This document shows positions 1-10,491 of a stretch of 64,000 nucleotides of DNA, piece after piece; within the stretch, counting starts at the first letter, position 1, and the number at the start of each line of letters is the position of its first letter. This stretch comes from JABDKH01 sp963768565 (lineage in GTDB: Bacteria > Bacteroidota > Rhodothermia > Rhodothermales > JABDKH01). Position numbers and translations under genes: made by a program. The notes beneath the pieces were generated by a model. It made no database searches. It was not told the DNA's origin and saw only the letters and a program-made list of their open reading frames with translations. Where the stretch lies: contig CAVYIO010000035.1 of assembly GCA_963768565.1 (NCBI GenBank), positions 1-64,000 of the forward strand, written 5' to 3'.

Positions 1-96
1 CGCGACCAATCGCCGATTGAAATCCATTCGCTGGGATGGGGTCGGAAGATGGCCATTCAGGCCGACAAGATAGCCCGCGGACACGGAATTCGTTGA
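1..96 (+). CDS. 3' end of an unidentified gene (partial)
   Basis: Frame 1 is open from the window edge to a TGA at 94-96, giving 31 residues that end KIARGHGIR. The fragment is too short to assign to a family. Codon choice looks like a normal coding tail, and the WbaP-type gene that follows is convergent with it, ending 57 bases away. It could also be a chance open frame. Confidence 0.35.
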   Translation, partial: RDQSPIEIHSLGWGRKMAIQADKIARGHGIR

Positions 97-152
97 GGAG
101 ATCGGTCGAAGCGCCGGTCGCGAACGAAGGAAGGTAGCCGCAAGCTCCCCCT

Positions 153-1620
153 CTAGTACGCGCCCTCGCCACGAAAGACAACGCGCAGGGTGCGGACCAG
201 GATGACCATATCCAGCCACGCCGACCAGTTCTGGACGTAGAAGGCGTCCCATCGGATCATGCCATCGTTCCCGGCATCGCTTCGGCCGGAAATCTGCCAC
301 ATGCCCGTCATACCGGGTCTCACCCGCGACCGTAATTCTCGCACCCGGTGAGGAAGTTCGTCAAGATGATAGCGCGGTAGCGGCCTGGGTCCCACGAGCG
401 ACATCTCACCCTTGAGGACATTGATAAGCTGAGGGATTTCGTCCAGCGACAGCTTGCGAAGAAGCTCTGCCGACGCGCGTGATCCGCGGATCGTCTTTGA
501 GCTTGAAATTGGCTTCCCACTCGGCCTTCAACTCCGGGTCTTCCTGGAGGCGCCTCTCCAGGACGTCTTCGGCATTGTGAACCATCGTGCGGAACTTGCG
601 GACAAAGAACGGTCGGTCTCCCTCACCTACCCGCTCCTGGAGAAAGAACGGATTATGGCGATCTTCAATCCAGATAGCAGCGGCAACGAGCCCGAACAGG
701 GGCACCCAGAACGGAGCCAGACAGAGTCGTAAACAGAAGATCGGCGCCGCGCTTCGTGAATCGGGCGACGGGGTCCAGCAGTCGGGAGGCGATTTCGAGC
801 CCCATGATACCGGCAAGATTGCGGGACTTCACCCAGAGGGTCGGCATGTCGATCAAGGTCGGGAATAATCACCACCTGGCGATAGTGGGACAAAGGACCT
901 TCGAGCATCTCCTGGATGCGCTGACGTGGCGCGTGGGGCATGGCGAGGATCGCCACGGCGGCTTGAGAAATGCTCTGGTTGGTGCTGCCCAGAATCGGAA
1001 TGTCTTCGTAGGCGTCTCCCCACATCTCGGGGTCGTCGTCGAACATGCCAACGAGGCGGTAGCCGAGCCCGGCTTCCTCCTTGAGCGCATCGACCACCCG
1101 GTGGCCGGTGTCACCGCTTCCGTACACGACGGTGGGGACACCCCAGAGGTCGCGCGCGATCAGCGTCTTCTTGACGATCGTCCTGACAAACGGTACGAGG
1201 GGGATGCTGGCGAGATAGCCGACGACCAGCGTGAACCGACTCGTAATACCCGCCTCCTGCGTCAGGAACAGGATCGACCGCTGCGCCGCCGAACAGGAGC
1301 GACAGCTGATAGAACACGCGTCGTAGTTCATCGACGATACCGATGCCCCAGCCCGGCAGCAGTTGGGAGTTGTATGCCACGACCCACCATACGACGATCA
1401 TGAGCCAGCTCCAGGCCGGGATAAGCGGTAGGCCGAATATCCACCACCTGAGAAAACCACCCAGCGCGACGGCGACCGTGAGGGCGAACCCATCACCAAT
1501 TCCCATCATGAGGGCGTTGTGAGCCCGGTGGGCGTGGAAGATCACGGCACCACGCCTTCCGGCGTGTCGCGAACGTGATGACGGATGATGCAGAATGTTG
1601 GCTGACTGGACTACTTGCAT
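153..1620 (-). CDS. WbaP-type undecaprenyl-phosphate sugar phosphotransferase (frameshifted)
   Basis: This is a large polyprenyl hexose-1-phosphate transferase that starts repeat-unit assembly by placing a sugar phosphate on undecaprenyl phosphate in the inner membrane. The N-terminal part has hydrophobic helices (ALMMGIGDGFALTVAVALGG). A Rossmann-like central domain follows (VYGSGDTGHRVVDAL, LVGMFDDDPEMWGD). The C-terminal catalytic domain has FFLQERVGEGDRPFFVRKFR, GEMSLVGPRPLPRYH, RPGMTGMWQISGRSD and the terminal DMVILVRTLRVVFRGEGAY. The pieces lie in different frames. I place indels near 1285, 853, 725 and 485, because protein similarity to the family continues smoothly across each join. 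The chosen start is the ATG at 1618-1620; an in-frame TTG sits two codons upstream. Whether it moves glucose or galactose phosphate cannot be read from the sequence. Confidence 0.85.
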
Positions 1621-1955
1621 CTGCAACCAGCCAGCGAGATCGCTGGCACTGTGGGAAGCTACTGTTTGACCATATGATCCGGGTGGGAAACCGGAAATGG
1701 CACCGACTCGGCGCCCTGCGGGACTCGTTTCATAACCACGAAACTCACCCGCATTAATTTTTAAGCTAACGGACTCGCGCTATTGCAGTCAACTGCAATA
1801 GCGGAAATATGCTATTTTGGGGCCGAGTGGTGTCGCCGCACATAGTGAAGCGAACGTTCCTTCGAAGCCTGGTCATGCAGGGTCCACCACCTTCCCTTCT
1901 TGACATCGTCCGACGCCCACCCGAAATAAATCCACTGCTGCCTCGCGGAGTTGCC
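1621..1955. other. divergent intergenic region
   Basis: These 335 bases separate the divergent WbaP-type and Wzi-like genes. The AT-rich centre (about 1755-1820) holds a strong dyad at 1778-1803 and, just after it, TATGCTATTTTGG, which resembles a Bacteroidota-type -7 element imperfectly. I see no convincing open frame with family similarity here. It is the likely control region for both directions. Confidence 0.5.
1778..1803. promoter_or_regulatory. perfect 12-bp inverted repeat, candidate operator
   Basis: The arms CGCTATTGCAGT and ACTGCAATAGCG are exact reverse complements separated by CA. There is no T-run on either side, so a terminator is unlikely. The position between divergent promoters and just upstream of a TATGCT element fits a protein-binding operator. 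The cognate regulator is unknown. Confidence 0.5.
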
Positions 1956-3622
1956 ATGAGAGCCATCGCGCTTTCCCTCGCAATCCTCTCGGTCTGTCTT
2001 CCCGCCTGGAGCCAGACCGACGGAATCCTCCAGATCAATGACCCGATACACGGCTTTCTCGAGCGTCAGTTGGCACTCGGACACCTCGAGGGCGCTTTTC
2101 TGAGTCACCAGCCTCTGTCGATGTATGAGGCCCGCGGCTACCTGGACTCGCTCGAGGTCAGCAGGTGGGATTTGTCGCGGTCGGATCGTGCACTTCTCGA
2201 TCGCTATCGCGGCGTCACGGCGGGACCGGGAGCCGAATGGGCGAACGGCCTGTGGGATGCTCTGTACCAGAACGGTACGGACTTCGCGTCCATCTCCGGA
2301 GACGGTTATGGCGTGCAATTCAATCCGCTGCTGTACCTGTCGTATGGCGTGGCGAAGCAATCTGCGCGGCCGGACCGCGACGCGTACGATGGCCGTGTAC
2401 CAGAACACGCGAGGTGTGCGGCTGTCGGGACACATCGGAGATCACGTCTTCTTCGAAACCCGCTTCGAGGAGAACCAGGTGAAGCTCCCGGATCTGGCCG
2501 GTGAGACCAACAGCGAACGGCGCGGATTTGCCTATCGCCCGGATGACAATACGTTTGATTATGGCATTGCGACAGGCGTTGTCGGATTCAGAAGCAAGTT
2601 CTTCGAAGTACGCTTTGGCCAGGACAGGCAGAGGTGGGGCAATTCGCCGGCTTCCATGCTTCTTTCGAACTACTCGGTACCCCATGCCTTTTTGCAGGTA
2701 CGGTCAACGTTCGGTCCGTTTCAGTACGTGAGCCATTTCGCGTCACTGCAGGATCCTGCCGGCGTGCGGGAGACAGGAGATCTGGCCAGGCCCTTCAAGT
2801 ACGTGGCAGTTCATCGGCTTGCGTATCAGCCGAGTCCGCGGCTAGAGTTCGCGTTGTTCGAGTCGATCGTCCTCGCCCCCACGCGCAACGAACGAAATGC
2901 GGGTTTCTACTTTACGTTCTTCAACCCGGTCGTTCTTTACCACACGCTGAATCTCGACATCGGCAGCCCGGGCAACGTGATGCTCGGGCTCGATGGCCGG
3001 TGGAATATTGTGGACAAAGTTGTGGCGAAAGGACAGTTCTTTGTCGACGATTTTTCCGCCGGTGAGTTCTTCTCTAACCCGGACTTCTGGAAGAACACCT
3101 ATGGGGTGAGCCTGGCGCATGCAGGTCGCAGATCCGGGCATACCGGGGCTTCAACTGCAGGTTCAGTACACCCGGGTCCGGCCATATGCGTACAGCAATA
3201 AGCTGTCCAGCCTGTCGTATGTCAGTCGCGACGGAATCCTTGGATTCCCTTTGGGTCCGAACACGGAGGACGTATCGCTGTTTGCGAGCTATCAGGTAAG
3301 CTCACGCATCAGCGCGGCGCTGAATGCTTCTCTTGCCAGAAGGGGAAGGAATACGGTGGAGACCAATTACGGCTCCCAGCCGCTGCGGCCCTACACCGAC
3401 GACCGACCCGGTGACGACGTATCTCTGCTTGACGGGGTGCGCCAGAGGGTAGCGCTGGTCGAAGGATACGTAGGCTACGAACTGCTGCCCGGACTGTCGG
3501 TCGATCTGGCGTTGCGATACGATTCGATTGACGATGACGAGACAGGACTCGACCGGTACTTCAGTCCCTATCTCTCATCTTCGCTGGGGCCTGCCGTATC
3601 AGAGTCTGAGGTACTGACGTGA
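1956..3622 (+). CDS. Wzi-like capsule assembly outer-membrane protein (frameshifted)
   Basis: This is a predicted outer-membrane beta-barrel of about 555 residues, of the type that binds or organises exported capsular polysaccharide at the surface. It begins with a signal peptide (MRAIALSLAILSVCLPAWSQ). The body alternates short amphipathic strands with aromatic residues, for example NPLLYLSYGV, FFEVRFGQDRQRWGNSPAS and GFYFTFFNPVVLYHTLNL. The RWGNSPASMLLSN segment and the NPVV..H region are typical of the Wzi/CAPSULE_WZI group. Reading frames change near 2385 and 3115, and sequence character is continuous across both. The ATG at 1956 is chosen because the signal peptide starts there. Its 3' end overlaps the convergent WecG-like gene by 55 bases. 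Confidence 0.75.
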
Positions 3623-4421
3623 GCGTCGTCTGCCGTTCTCACCTGGTGGTCAACGCCCGTCAGTTTGCTCACGGCGATTTCTTTCGTGATTGACCATAGA
3701 AAAGGGGGAATGGTTGTCGCGTATCGTCGCCACAGCCTTCGGGGTTCCTTCGTGAGTCGATATGCCCACTCCAGGCCCAGCTTTTGCAGAGCCGATGGAG
3801 CCTGTGGAACAAAGCCGGCATGGAAGTCAAACGCAGCTCCGACCCCGAACATGACCGCCGGGATTCGAGGCGAGAACTTCTGCATCCAGAGTTCCTGCTT
3901 TGGGGCGCCGAGTCCGACGAAAAGCACCTGGACGCCGGCCGCGTTGATCTGCGAAACGATATCGTCGGATTCCGGGATCGTCAGTTCCCTGAACGGTGGG
4001 CTAAAGCTGTAAGAAATCTCGATCTCCGAAAACTTCGCTTCGAAGCTTGTCGACGAGGATTCCGAGGCGGTCTTCGTGTCCCCCGTACAGGCCCACCTTC
4101 CAGCCTGCTTGCTGGGCACGTTCGAGGACGTGCAGCATCAGGGTAGGACCGTAGACGCGAGTCGCGTTCGGATGACCAAGGAGCCGCTGAGCCCAGACGA
4201 TCGGAACACCGTCGGCCGTCATCATCGAGCCCGCTCTGAACGCCGGACTCGATAGTTCGCGATCGTCGGGCCATGATAAGGCTGCTCACCGGGGCAGCGA
4301 TGACGTACCTACGCTCCCTAGCTTCGATCCAGCGAGCGGTCTGGTCCACGACGCCGGCGTAATCTCGGTTGGTGTAACAGAAACCAAGCACGGCAGTCTT
4401 GCCATTGGAGTTTGCGGTCAT
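3568..4421 (-). CDS. WecG/TagA/CpsF family glycosyltransferase (frameshifted)
   Basis: GT26-type transferase that extends a lipid-linked intermediate in surface-polysaccharide synthesis on the cytoplasmic face. Recognisable parts in order are TAVLGFCYTNRDYAGVVDQT near the N-terminus, MMTADGVPIVWAQRLLG (the DG.P.VWA motif), RVYGPTLMLHVLERAQQAGW, GLYGG, then FVGLGAPKQELWMQK and VGAAFDFHAGFVPQAP, with GLEWAYRLTKEPRRLWRRY at the C-terminus. The frame breaks near 4235 and near 4020. The start ATG is at 4419-4421, giving MTANSNGKTAVLG. It lies downstream of a second, degenerate copy of the same family on the same strand. Confidence 0.8.
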
Positions 4422-4710
4422 CCGTATACCATTACGCTTCACAAACGTCGCACCTATGGGATGCTCTTGCCCCGCCAGACCGCGGACGACGGATGGCATT
4501 GACGACATGTCGTTGCCAAGACGGAGTTCGTTGATGTCGATGCCTCGCAGGCACTAACATTGGTCCCACTAGACGACTCTAGAGATGACGTTCATTGAAA
4601 ACACATGCACTAACAGTGATCACAGTTTGTCGCTCGTGGAAACCGCTCACGTGTTGTAGAGGCTCACGTGCACCAAAGTACACAAACCTTGGCGCGATCT
4701 GGCGGTATCC
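4422..4710. other. intergenic region with short direct repeats
   Basis: No open frame with family similarity is seen between the two WecG-like genes. It contains GCACTAACA twice (4551-4559 and 4607-4615) and GCTCACGTG twice (4645-4653 and 4662-4670). The second pair carries a palindromic CACGTG core and is spaced 17 bases start to start. The repeats could be regulatory or chance. Confidence 0.35.
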
Positions 4711-5466
4711 TCACTGAAGCATTGGAGTTTCCATTATGGAAGAAAAGAATGACTCGAGACCCAGTATCTGTTGGATCCGCGGTGCATGGCGGACGGCACC
4801 GATAAGGATGTTATAGGCAGCGCCGACGGTAGCGATGAAGCGGACATTTCTGTGCTTTGACAGGCAGTCGGCAAACCACTCCTACTTCGGCGTACTGATG
4901 CCGATCCAGACGAAGTCAACGTCTAGCGTGTGTATCTCGTCGCCGAGTACTCGAAACTCGTCCTCGGTAAGTTCTCTAAACGGCGGGCAGTGCGTTCCAA
5001 CGACATTGCGGTTGCCGAACTGCTCCTCGCACGCTTTCCGGAGCCGGTCCGCTACGCCTTCCTTGCCGCCGCAACAGGTAATGGCGCATCGGACGGTCCG
5101 CGGGTTCTCTCATCACCGCCGCAAGACTCGGTCCATAGCAGCGCTCCATTTGCTTGGCACCTTTCAGACGGCCGACCTACACACCAGGCATGCTGTCCGG
5201 AAGGTTTATGTGGAAGCTGTTCAAAAGCTCCATGAGCTCTTCATTCTCGTTCGCGTGCACTGCCCGTGTGCGCCGGTGGCAGAAATGCAAAACGACACTC
5301 GCGGCCCCGCTGCGCAAGAAGCCAGCAACTCGTCCAACGCCTCTGCGAACGAGTTCGCGTAAAGACATACTCCCAAGACGCCGACACGCTTGAAAACGCG
5401 CTGATTGGCCACGGGGCTCTTCAGCGTATGTAGGCTGCGCCGCGTGGTACCTACTCCGTCTTCCAT
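4711..5466 (-). pseudogene. second WecG/TagA-type glycosyltransferase, degenerate
   Basis: The minus strand encodes a second GT26-like protein. Its N-terminal piece is RVGVLGVCLYANSFAEALDE; then come NLPDSMPGV, GRLKGAKQMERCYGPSLAAV, ITCCGGKEGVADRLRKACEE, HCPPFRELTEDEF and DVDFVWIGISTPK. At the conserved STPKQE position the Gln codon is TAG (4882-4884), and the frame then stays open through EWFADCLSKHRNVRFIATVG and HAPRIQQILGLESFFS to a TGA at 4711-4713. The usual C-terminal arginine-rich tail of the family is missing. There are also at least two frame changes between about 5110 and 5300. The stop, the shifts and the missing tail together favour a real pseudogene, though sequencing errors contribute elsewhere in this window. 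Confidence 0.7.
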
Positions 5467-6286
5467 AGCGGAGTAGCGCTTTCCGCGCGAATCAACGTTC
5501 TTTCGCTCGCTTCCGAGTCCACGAAGATCGCGTACTCAAGTGGGAACTTCTGGTAATAAGGGCCGCGCAGAAACTTCTCAAACAAGCGAAGAATGTTCAA
5601 CGGGTATCTGAACGTGCGAACCCAAAGCGGGCCCGCCCTGAGCGACCCAGCCATTTCACGACGGGCGTTCTCGTTCATACTCATATTGCTTCCGGTCATT
5701 GTAAACGCAGCTAAGAACTTTGGGATATGCTGCACCTTGTAACCAGCGGATAGCAATCTCACGACAAAGTCCTGGTCACCAATGGCTCGCAATGAAGCGT
5801 CAAACAGGAATCCGTTCGTCATGATCTTTCTCCGAAAGAACATCGTGCAGGACAGGAAATACAAATGCGATGCTCGGATAAACGCTTCCCGAGCTGGGTA
5901 GCCCTTGCGAAATGAGATCAAGGACCCATTAGGCCGAATCAACAATGCGTCGCCGAACAACACGTCCACGGCGGTATTCGTCGAGAAGAAGTGATTGACA
6001 GCCGACAACGTTCCGGGAGATACTGCTCGTCGCAGTTGAGATATGACATTATTTCTCCGCGGGCCGTGAGCAGTCCCTTGTTGACCGCGTCGTACATGCC
6101 CTGGTCACGCTCAATAATTGCGTGAATGGAAGCCTGAGATTCCAAAAACTCCTTTGTACCGTCAGTGGACAATCCGTCGACCACGATGTGCTCGACATCC
6201 ACACCACGTTGGTCCGCTACGGACTTGTGGCAGCGCTTCAAATAGTCGAGCATGTTATAGCTTGGAGTTACTACCGACACTTTCAT
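5451..6286 (-). CDS. family 2 glycosyltransferase (frameshifted)
   Basis: GT-A fold transferase of about 278 residues using a nucleotide sugar. The N-terminus MKVSVVTPSYNMLDYLKRCH, the VVDGLSTDGTKEFLE segment and ERDQGMYDAVNKGLLTARGE are the classic donor-binding region. YLNCDEQYLP is the DxD-like metal site. The second part (FFSTNTAVDVLFGDALLI, FFRRKIM, DASLRAIGDQDFVVRLL) carries the acceptor-side ED/QD region. One frameshift near 6012 joins the two parts. It overlaps the 5' end of the degenerate WecG copy by 16 bases and follows the GT4 gene by 9 bases on the same strand, so they are probably cotranscribed. Confidence 0.85.
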
Positions 6287-6295
6287 CCCGCTGCA

Positions 6296-7449
6296 CTAGT
6301 TTCGCCGTTGACGTGATCGGGCAGCCGCAAGCCGGTAACCGCTGACGGTGGCCGCAGCCATATTGTCCCATGAAAACCGAAGTGAATTCCGACGGCCTTG
6401 TTCGCTCTTACGCCGGTACAGATTACTGTCGGACAACAGCGAATTCAACGCGTCCGAGACCTCAGCGGCGTTTTCTGAATCTACAAAAATAGCCGATTCG
6501 CCCATTGTCTCACGAAAAGTGGGGATGTCGGAACATACTACCGGAATGCCTCTCGATTGGGCTTCAACCAGTGGTAGACCGAACCCCTCATAGTGTGAAA
6601 GCGCCAGCAAGATAGCCGCGCTCTGGAAGATGTCGTCTGTCGTCGAATCCGGCGCATACGAGACGGTCTTAACGCGACTGCTAGCAGGGCTATCCGCTAT
6701 TTCCCCGATGACTCGCCGATGGTAGTCCTCATCCTGTATGTGGCCCCTGAAGACCAACAATGGCTTGTCCACTCCGCGATTCGAGTAAAGCACATCGAAG
6801 GCTTTGAGCGCTCGGAGGTGACCCTTATGCGGGTAATAGCCGGCGACATACAGGATTTGATTGCCGTATGGCGGTGTGCCCTCCAGCGAGCCGACATCAA
6901 ATCCCTCATACGTAACAACTGCATTGGCGCCAGCGTTCCCAAATCGAAACGTCGATTCGCGACGGATAGTCTCGGTCGGCACGAAGACAACATCGCTCAC
7001 GTGGAATGCGCGCCGGCTCATGAGTCGAAAGTAGTGACTCGAAAGCGAGTCGAAAGAGCCTGCCAGCGCCATAGCCTTGTTCGTGATAGTACTCCGGCAT
7101 GAAGTCGTGAACGGTGGTCGCCAGTCGACAGGGGATCCAAAACGGTACTTCGGTGGCCAGTTTATGAAGTACCTGGATCTTGTCCCTTCGGCAGTACAAT
7201 GGGAGTAATGCGTGTGTCCAGGCGAGACGACCGGACTTTCCAGGGATCGGCACGTCGACAGTGGTCAATTCACTGTTATTCAACTTGAGATCGGTCCCCT
7301 CTCGCATAGCAAACCACGGCGATGTCGGGCTGGCTGGCAAGTTGGCGATCTATCGCTTTCAACAGTGCACTGGCATAGGTCCATATGCCGCCACCGCTCC
7401 CACCTCTACCGGGTGAAACCGGAAAGAGGTCTATTCCCACCCTAATCAT
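6296..7449 (-). CDS. family 4 glycosyltransferase (frameshifted)
   Basis: GT-B transferase of about 384 residues. Translation from the ATG at 7447-7449 gives MIRVGIDLFPVSPGRGGSGG, a typical GT4 N-terminus with a glycine loop. This start lies upstream of the longest single open frame. Frame changes occur near 7310 and near 7060. The middle has LATTVHDFMPEYYHEQGY. The donor-binding half shows ILYVAGYYPHKGHLRALKAF, LLALSHYEGFGLPLVEAQSR and GIPVVCSDIPTFRETMGESA, with the canonical E..G.P..E..S..VPVV layout. Its sugar specificity is unknown; position places it in repeat-unit assembly. Confidence 0.85.
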
Positions 7450-7497
7450 GCAACCGAATCATTCTGATCACGCTGTCAATCACTGTCAATACCCGAC

Positions 7498-9147
7498 CTA
7501 TGGATGCCTAGTATCCTCAGATCGGAATCGCTTACCCTTGCGCGCCGCGTCGCCGAGCCTATCGGGTCGAAAGGACTTAGTATCCTCCCACCGAGGATCC
7601 CCGGAGTGGCCGTGCTCTTCAAAGCCTGTCCTACCATACAGACCGTCCAACGAGTAGTCGGTGATCGTGTACCCTGTACCCTCTACGACACTCACGCGAA
7701 CTCCAGCACGCTTCGTCGGTCTACCCTGACTCCGGGACACATAGAAATTTTCGTCTACATGGTTGTCGGCCGCAGCCCGACCACCATAAATAACAACATC
7801 GACATCCGACCTCCCGACAATGTTGTCGACGACAACGTTGTTAGCCAAACTCTGCAGCACACCGTTGTGGCGGCGCGGCATACCGTGAAGCACAATGCCA
7901 AATCGATTGCCAATGACGGTATTGTGCTCCACTCTCGTCCCGGTAGACGCAGAGACGTAAATCCCCTGCTGACTGTTATCGGTCACGATATTATCTGCGA
8001 TGACGGCACCGAAAGTATCACCGTCACTAGGTCCAGAGACCTCGTATACGATCCCGGCTTCATTTCCTTCCACGCGATTGCGCACAACGACATTGTCGCC
8101 GAGGGATGCGTCAAACCAAATCCCCGGGCCTGTATTGCCGGCGATCACGCTGTTCGTCACCGTGACTCCCCGACACAAAGGGATACACTTAATACCTCCC
8201 GCGTGCCAAAATGAGTCAAAGCGGCGCCAATTGTTGAAGACAATCTCGACGTCGTCGATCAATATGCCCTGACTAGGCCTCCCGTAGCGGTGTCGGCGTT
8301 CCGCTGCGGACCAAGACCCATTAATGTCGATACCAACCGCTCCATTACGTATAATCCGAACAGAACGCATTGTGTGATTCTCACCTCGAAGACACACCCC
8401 GGCAAAATCGCCATCAGCCGCAGTCACATCGACGAGTGACCAATCTGCTCTGCCCGATCTTATCAGACAAGATCGGCCTCCTTTCGCAGTGCCATTCGAA
8501 TGCTCGAACCGCACGTTCCTAATTTCAACTGATGTTGTTGTACCGCCGTCGATTATGAAGTCTGCAACACTTGCTTCGACAAGTTGCTGGTTTGGATCGA
8601 TGTCATCACGAAGCCTGCAATACAAAGTCTCTGTTCTCGCGTCGATCATGAATGAGTTAGTGATCAGATCATCAATGATTTCACCATGTTTGGGAAGAAA
8701 GGGTCTACCTGAAACTGAATTAGTCGCGTTCCACGGCGAGGTAGAGCCGATCGGCACAAGGTGCTCGCCGTTCATAAACAGTTGCTGACTATTGATGCTC
8801 CACGGTACCTTCCAGACTCCATCTCCCACGTATTCCCACCCGGAGACCCTCTGAGACCCCCTGACAACGGTCTCCCCGTTTGCTGCACCCATTATGACAA
8901 CTCGACGCCCAGGCCTGCCGCCACCGGTCAGCCGAATCTCACCTTCTCGATACACTCCTGGTGCCATTCTGATTGTATCGCCCGGCAAGGCCCCATTCAA
9001 CGCTCGACCAAGCGGCGATGACGCACCTAGCAAAAGGCTGTCTCCGGGAGATGGCGGGATCAGGAGTCGCGACGAGTCCAAGTGAAAACAGCCTGCAATA
9101 AATACGACCAGATACAAGTGCATCCGAACGATAGTCGTTTTCGCCAT
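7498..9147 (-). CDS. right-handed parallel beta-helix lipoprotein
   Basis: Intact 549-residue protein with a lipoprotein signal (MAKTTIVRMHLYLVVFIAGC, lipobox IAGC). A conserved entry segment follows (ALPGDTIRMAPGVYREGEIR, VVIMGAANGETVVRGSQRVS) and then many NosD/pectate-lyase-like coils such as NVRFEHSNGT, TVTNSVIAGNTGPGIWFDA, VVRNRVEGNEAGIVYEVSG and RVEHNTVIGNRFGIVLHGM. Proteins of this fold bind or cleave acidic polysaccharides by lyase or epimerase chemistry. I cannot assign a catalytic residue, so activity is inferred only from fold and its place inside a polysaccharide locus. It is divergent from the polymerase gene, with only 28 bases between start codons. Confidence 0.75.
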   Translation of the reverse strand: MAKTTIVRMHLYLVVFIAGCFHLDSSRLLIPPSPGDSLLLGASSPLGRALNGALPGDTIRMAPGVYREGEIRLTGGGRPGRRVVIMGAANGETVVRGSQRVSGWEYVGDGVWKVPWSINSQQLFMNGEHLVPIGSTSPWNATNSVSGRPFLPKHGEIIDDLITNSFMIDARTETLYCRLRDDIDPNQQLVEASVADFIIDGGTTTSVEIRNVRFEHSNGTAKGGRSCLIRSGRADWSLVDVTAADGDFAGVCLRGENHTMRSVRIIRNGAVGIDINGSWSAAERRHRYGRPSQGILIDDVEIVFNNWRRFDSFWHAGGIKCIPLCRGVTVTNSVIAGNTGPGIWFDASLGDNVVVRNRVEGNEAGIVYEVSGPSDGDTFGAVIADNIVTDNSQQGIYVSASTGTRVEHNTVIGNRFGIVLHGMPRRHNGVLQSLANNVVVDNIVGRSDVDVVIYGGRAAADNHVDENFYVSRSQGRPTKRAGVRVSVVEGTGYTITDYSLDGLYGRTGFEEHGHSGDPRWEDTKSFRPDRLGDAARKGKRFRSEDTRHP

Positions 9148-9175
9148 GATCTGCTAGTACCGCGGAGCTTGTGAA

Positions 9176-10462
9176 ATGCTCTTGTTGTCGATCGGCTTGA
9201 GCCTCCTATTTCTGCTCGTAACGATTGCTCTGCGGGCTCCAAGACTGTTTCTGTCGCTATACCTGGTTTTCGGCCACGCTCTGAGCCACGAGTACGCCGA
9301 GCTCCTTGGATACACGGAACTCGTGGTGGGAGGGATCGCGCTCAGAGCCATGGACCCGTTCTATCTTGCTGTCACGATCGCGCTCATAATATATCTATTG
9401 AGGCAGGAGCGAATCCTGTTCGCGTTTGCGAAAACTTCCTGCGGAGCCCTTTATTTGCTGTTCGGCGGCTTCGTGCTAGCGGTCGCGGGGCGACAGACGT
9501 GGCAGTCCACGGTATTCACTCCGCCGGTGAATTGAGAACATATTATCACTGGCTTCTGATGGTGCCATATCTGCTGCCGCACGCGAACACGGCAAGGAAG
9601 CGAGAGCGACTCCTGAAGTTCTTGATCGTCGCCTGCCTCCTGTACACCTTCGTCAGCGTTGATTCGAGGTGGACTCGAGTTCGGATTCCATTTCTCGGCG
9701 TACGAGAAGTGGCTCAGAGCAAACGGCAGCCTCTCGCTCTTGTTCGGACTGATGGCCTTTTACCTAGCGACGCGATTCAGAGTCATCAAGCCTCCCCAAA
9801 TTGTGAGAACGATCATTCCGATTTTGGCCGTTGCCATTCTGATCATAACGTCAAATCGATCTGTTTGGCTCGCGGGCATGGTGTGTCTCCTCATCCTTTG
9901 GGTGCACGGACAGGTTCCCCTGCGTGTACAGGCGAGAATGATCGGAATTGTCGTTCTTGTACCGCTTATTGTCACGCCGTTCTTCACCTTTTCGGGGATC
10001 GACGTCAATGATTTTTTCACAGAACGCGTTGAGGCGTTCACCGATTACGAAACTGACAGTTCAGCATCGTGGCGATATATCTATTGGGTCGAGGCGATCG
10101 ACAAAACAATCCGTAACGATAAATGGCTGCTCGGACTCGGATTCGGCGACCATTTCCAGATTGAAGTATTCGATGAACTGATTGAGACGTCGCCTCACAA
10201 CGTCTACGTCACGTTATTCTACCACGTCGGCATCGTCGGACTGTTGCTCTACCTGTTTTGGATTATGTCATGCTTCCGGATAGCTAGACGGACCATCCCG
10301 CTGCGGCCGGCGGACCAAGCGATATTACTCCAAGCAGTCGTGGTCATCGTCGCGCTTTCTGCGTTCGGCGTAGCGTACACGTTTGAGAAGGACTATACCT
10401 CATGGCTGTTCATCGGAATGGCAATAGCTGTCGCCAGCGATGGTCACGTGGTCAAGACGTAA
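9176..10462 (+). CDS. O-antigen ligase / Wzy-type polymerase (frameshifted)
   Basis: Polytopic inner-membrane protein of about 428 residues with ten or so hydrophobic segments, starting MLLLSIGLSLLFLLVTIALR. The ligase/polymerase core is visible in LAVAILIITSNRSVWLAGMV, the large periplasmic loop (NDFFTERVEAFTDYETDSSA, SWRYIYWVEAIDKTIRNDKW, LLGLGFGDHF) and SPHNVYVTLFYHVGIVGLLL with its conserved His-Asn. Frame changes lie near 9530 and 9660. Such enzymes polymerise repeat units or ligate them to lipid A core or another acceptor in the periplasm. The Wzy versus WaaL choice cannot be made by eye. It is one of only two plus-strand genes in this part of the locus. Confidence 0.8.
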
Positions 10463-10491
10463 TCTGCCCACGGAGTTTGCCAATCGGGCGA

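Noticed and set aside
4422..4710. Short direct repeats as a mobile-element footprint
   Set aside because: The nine-base repeats are too short and are not flanked by element ends or a transposase fragment.
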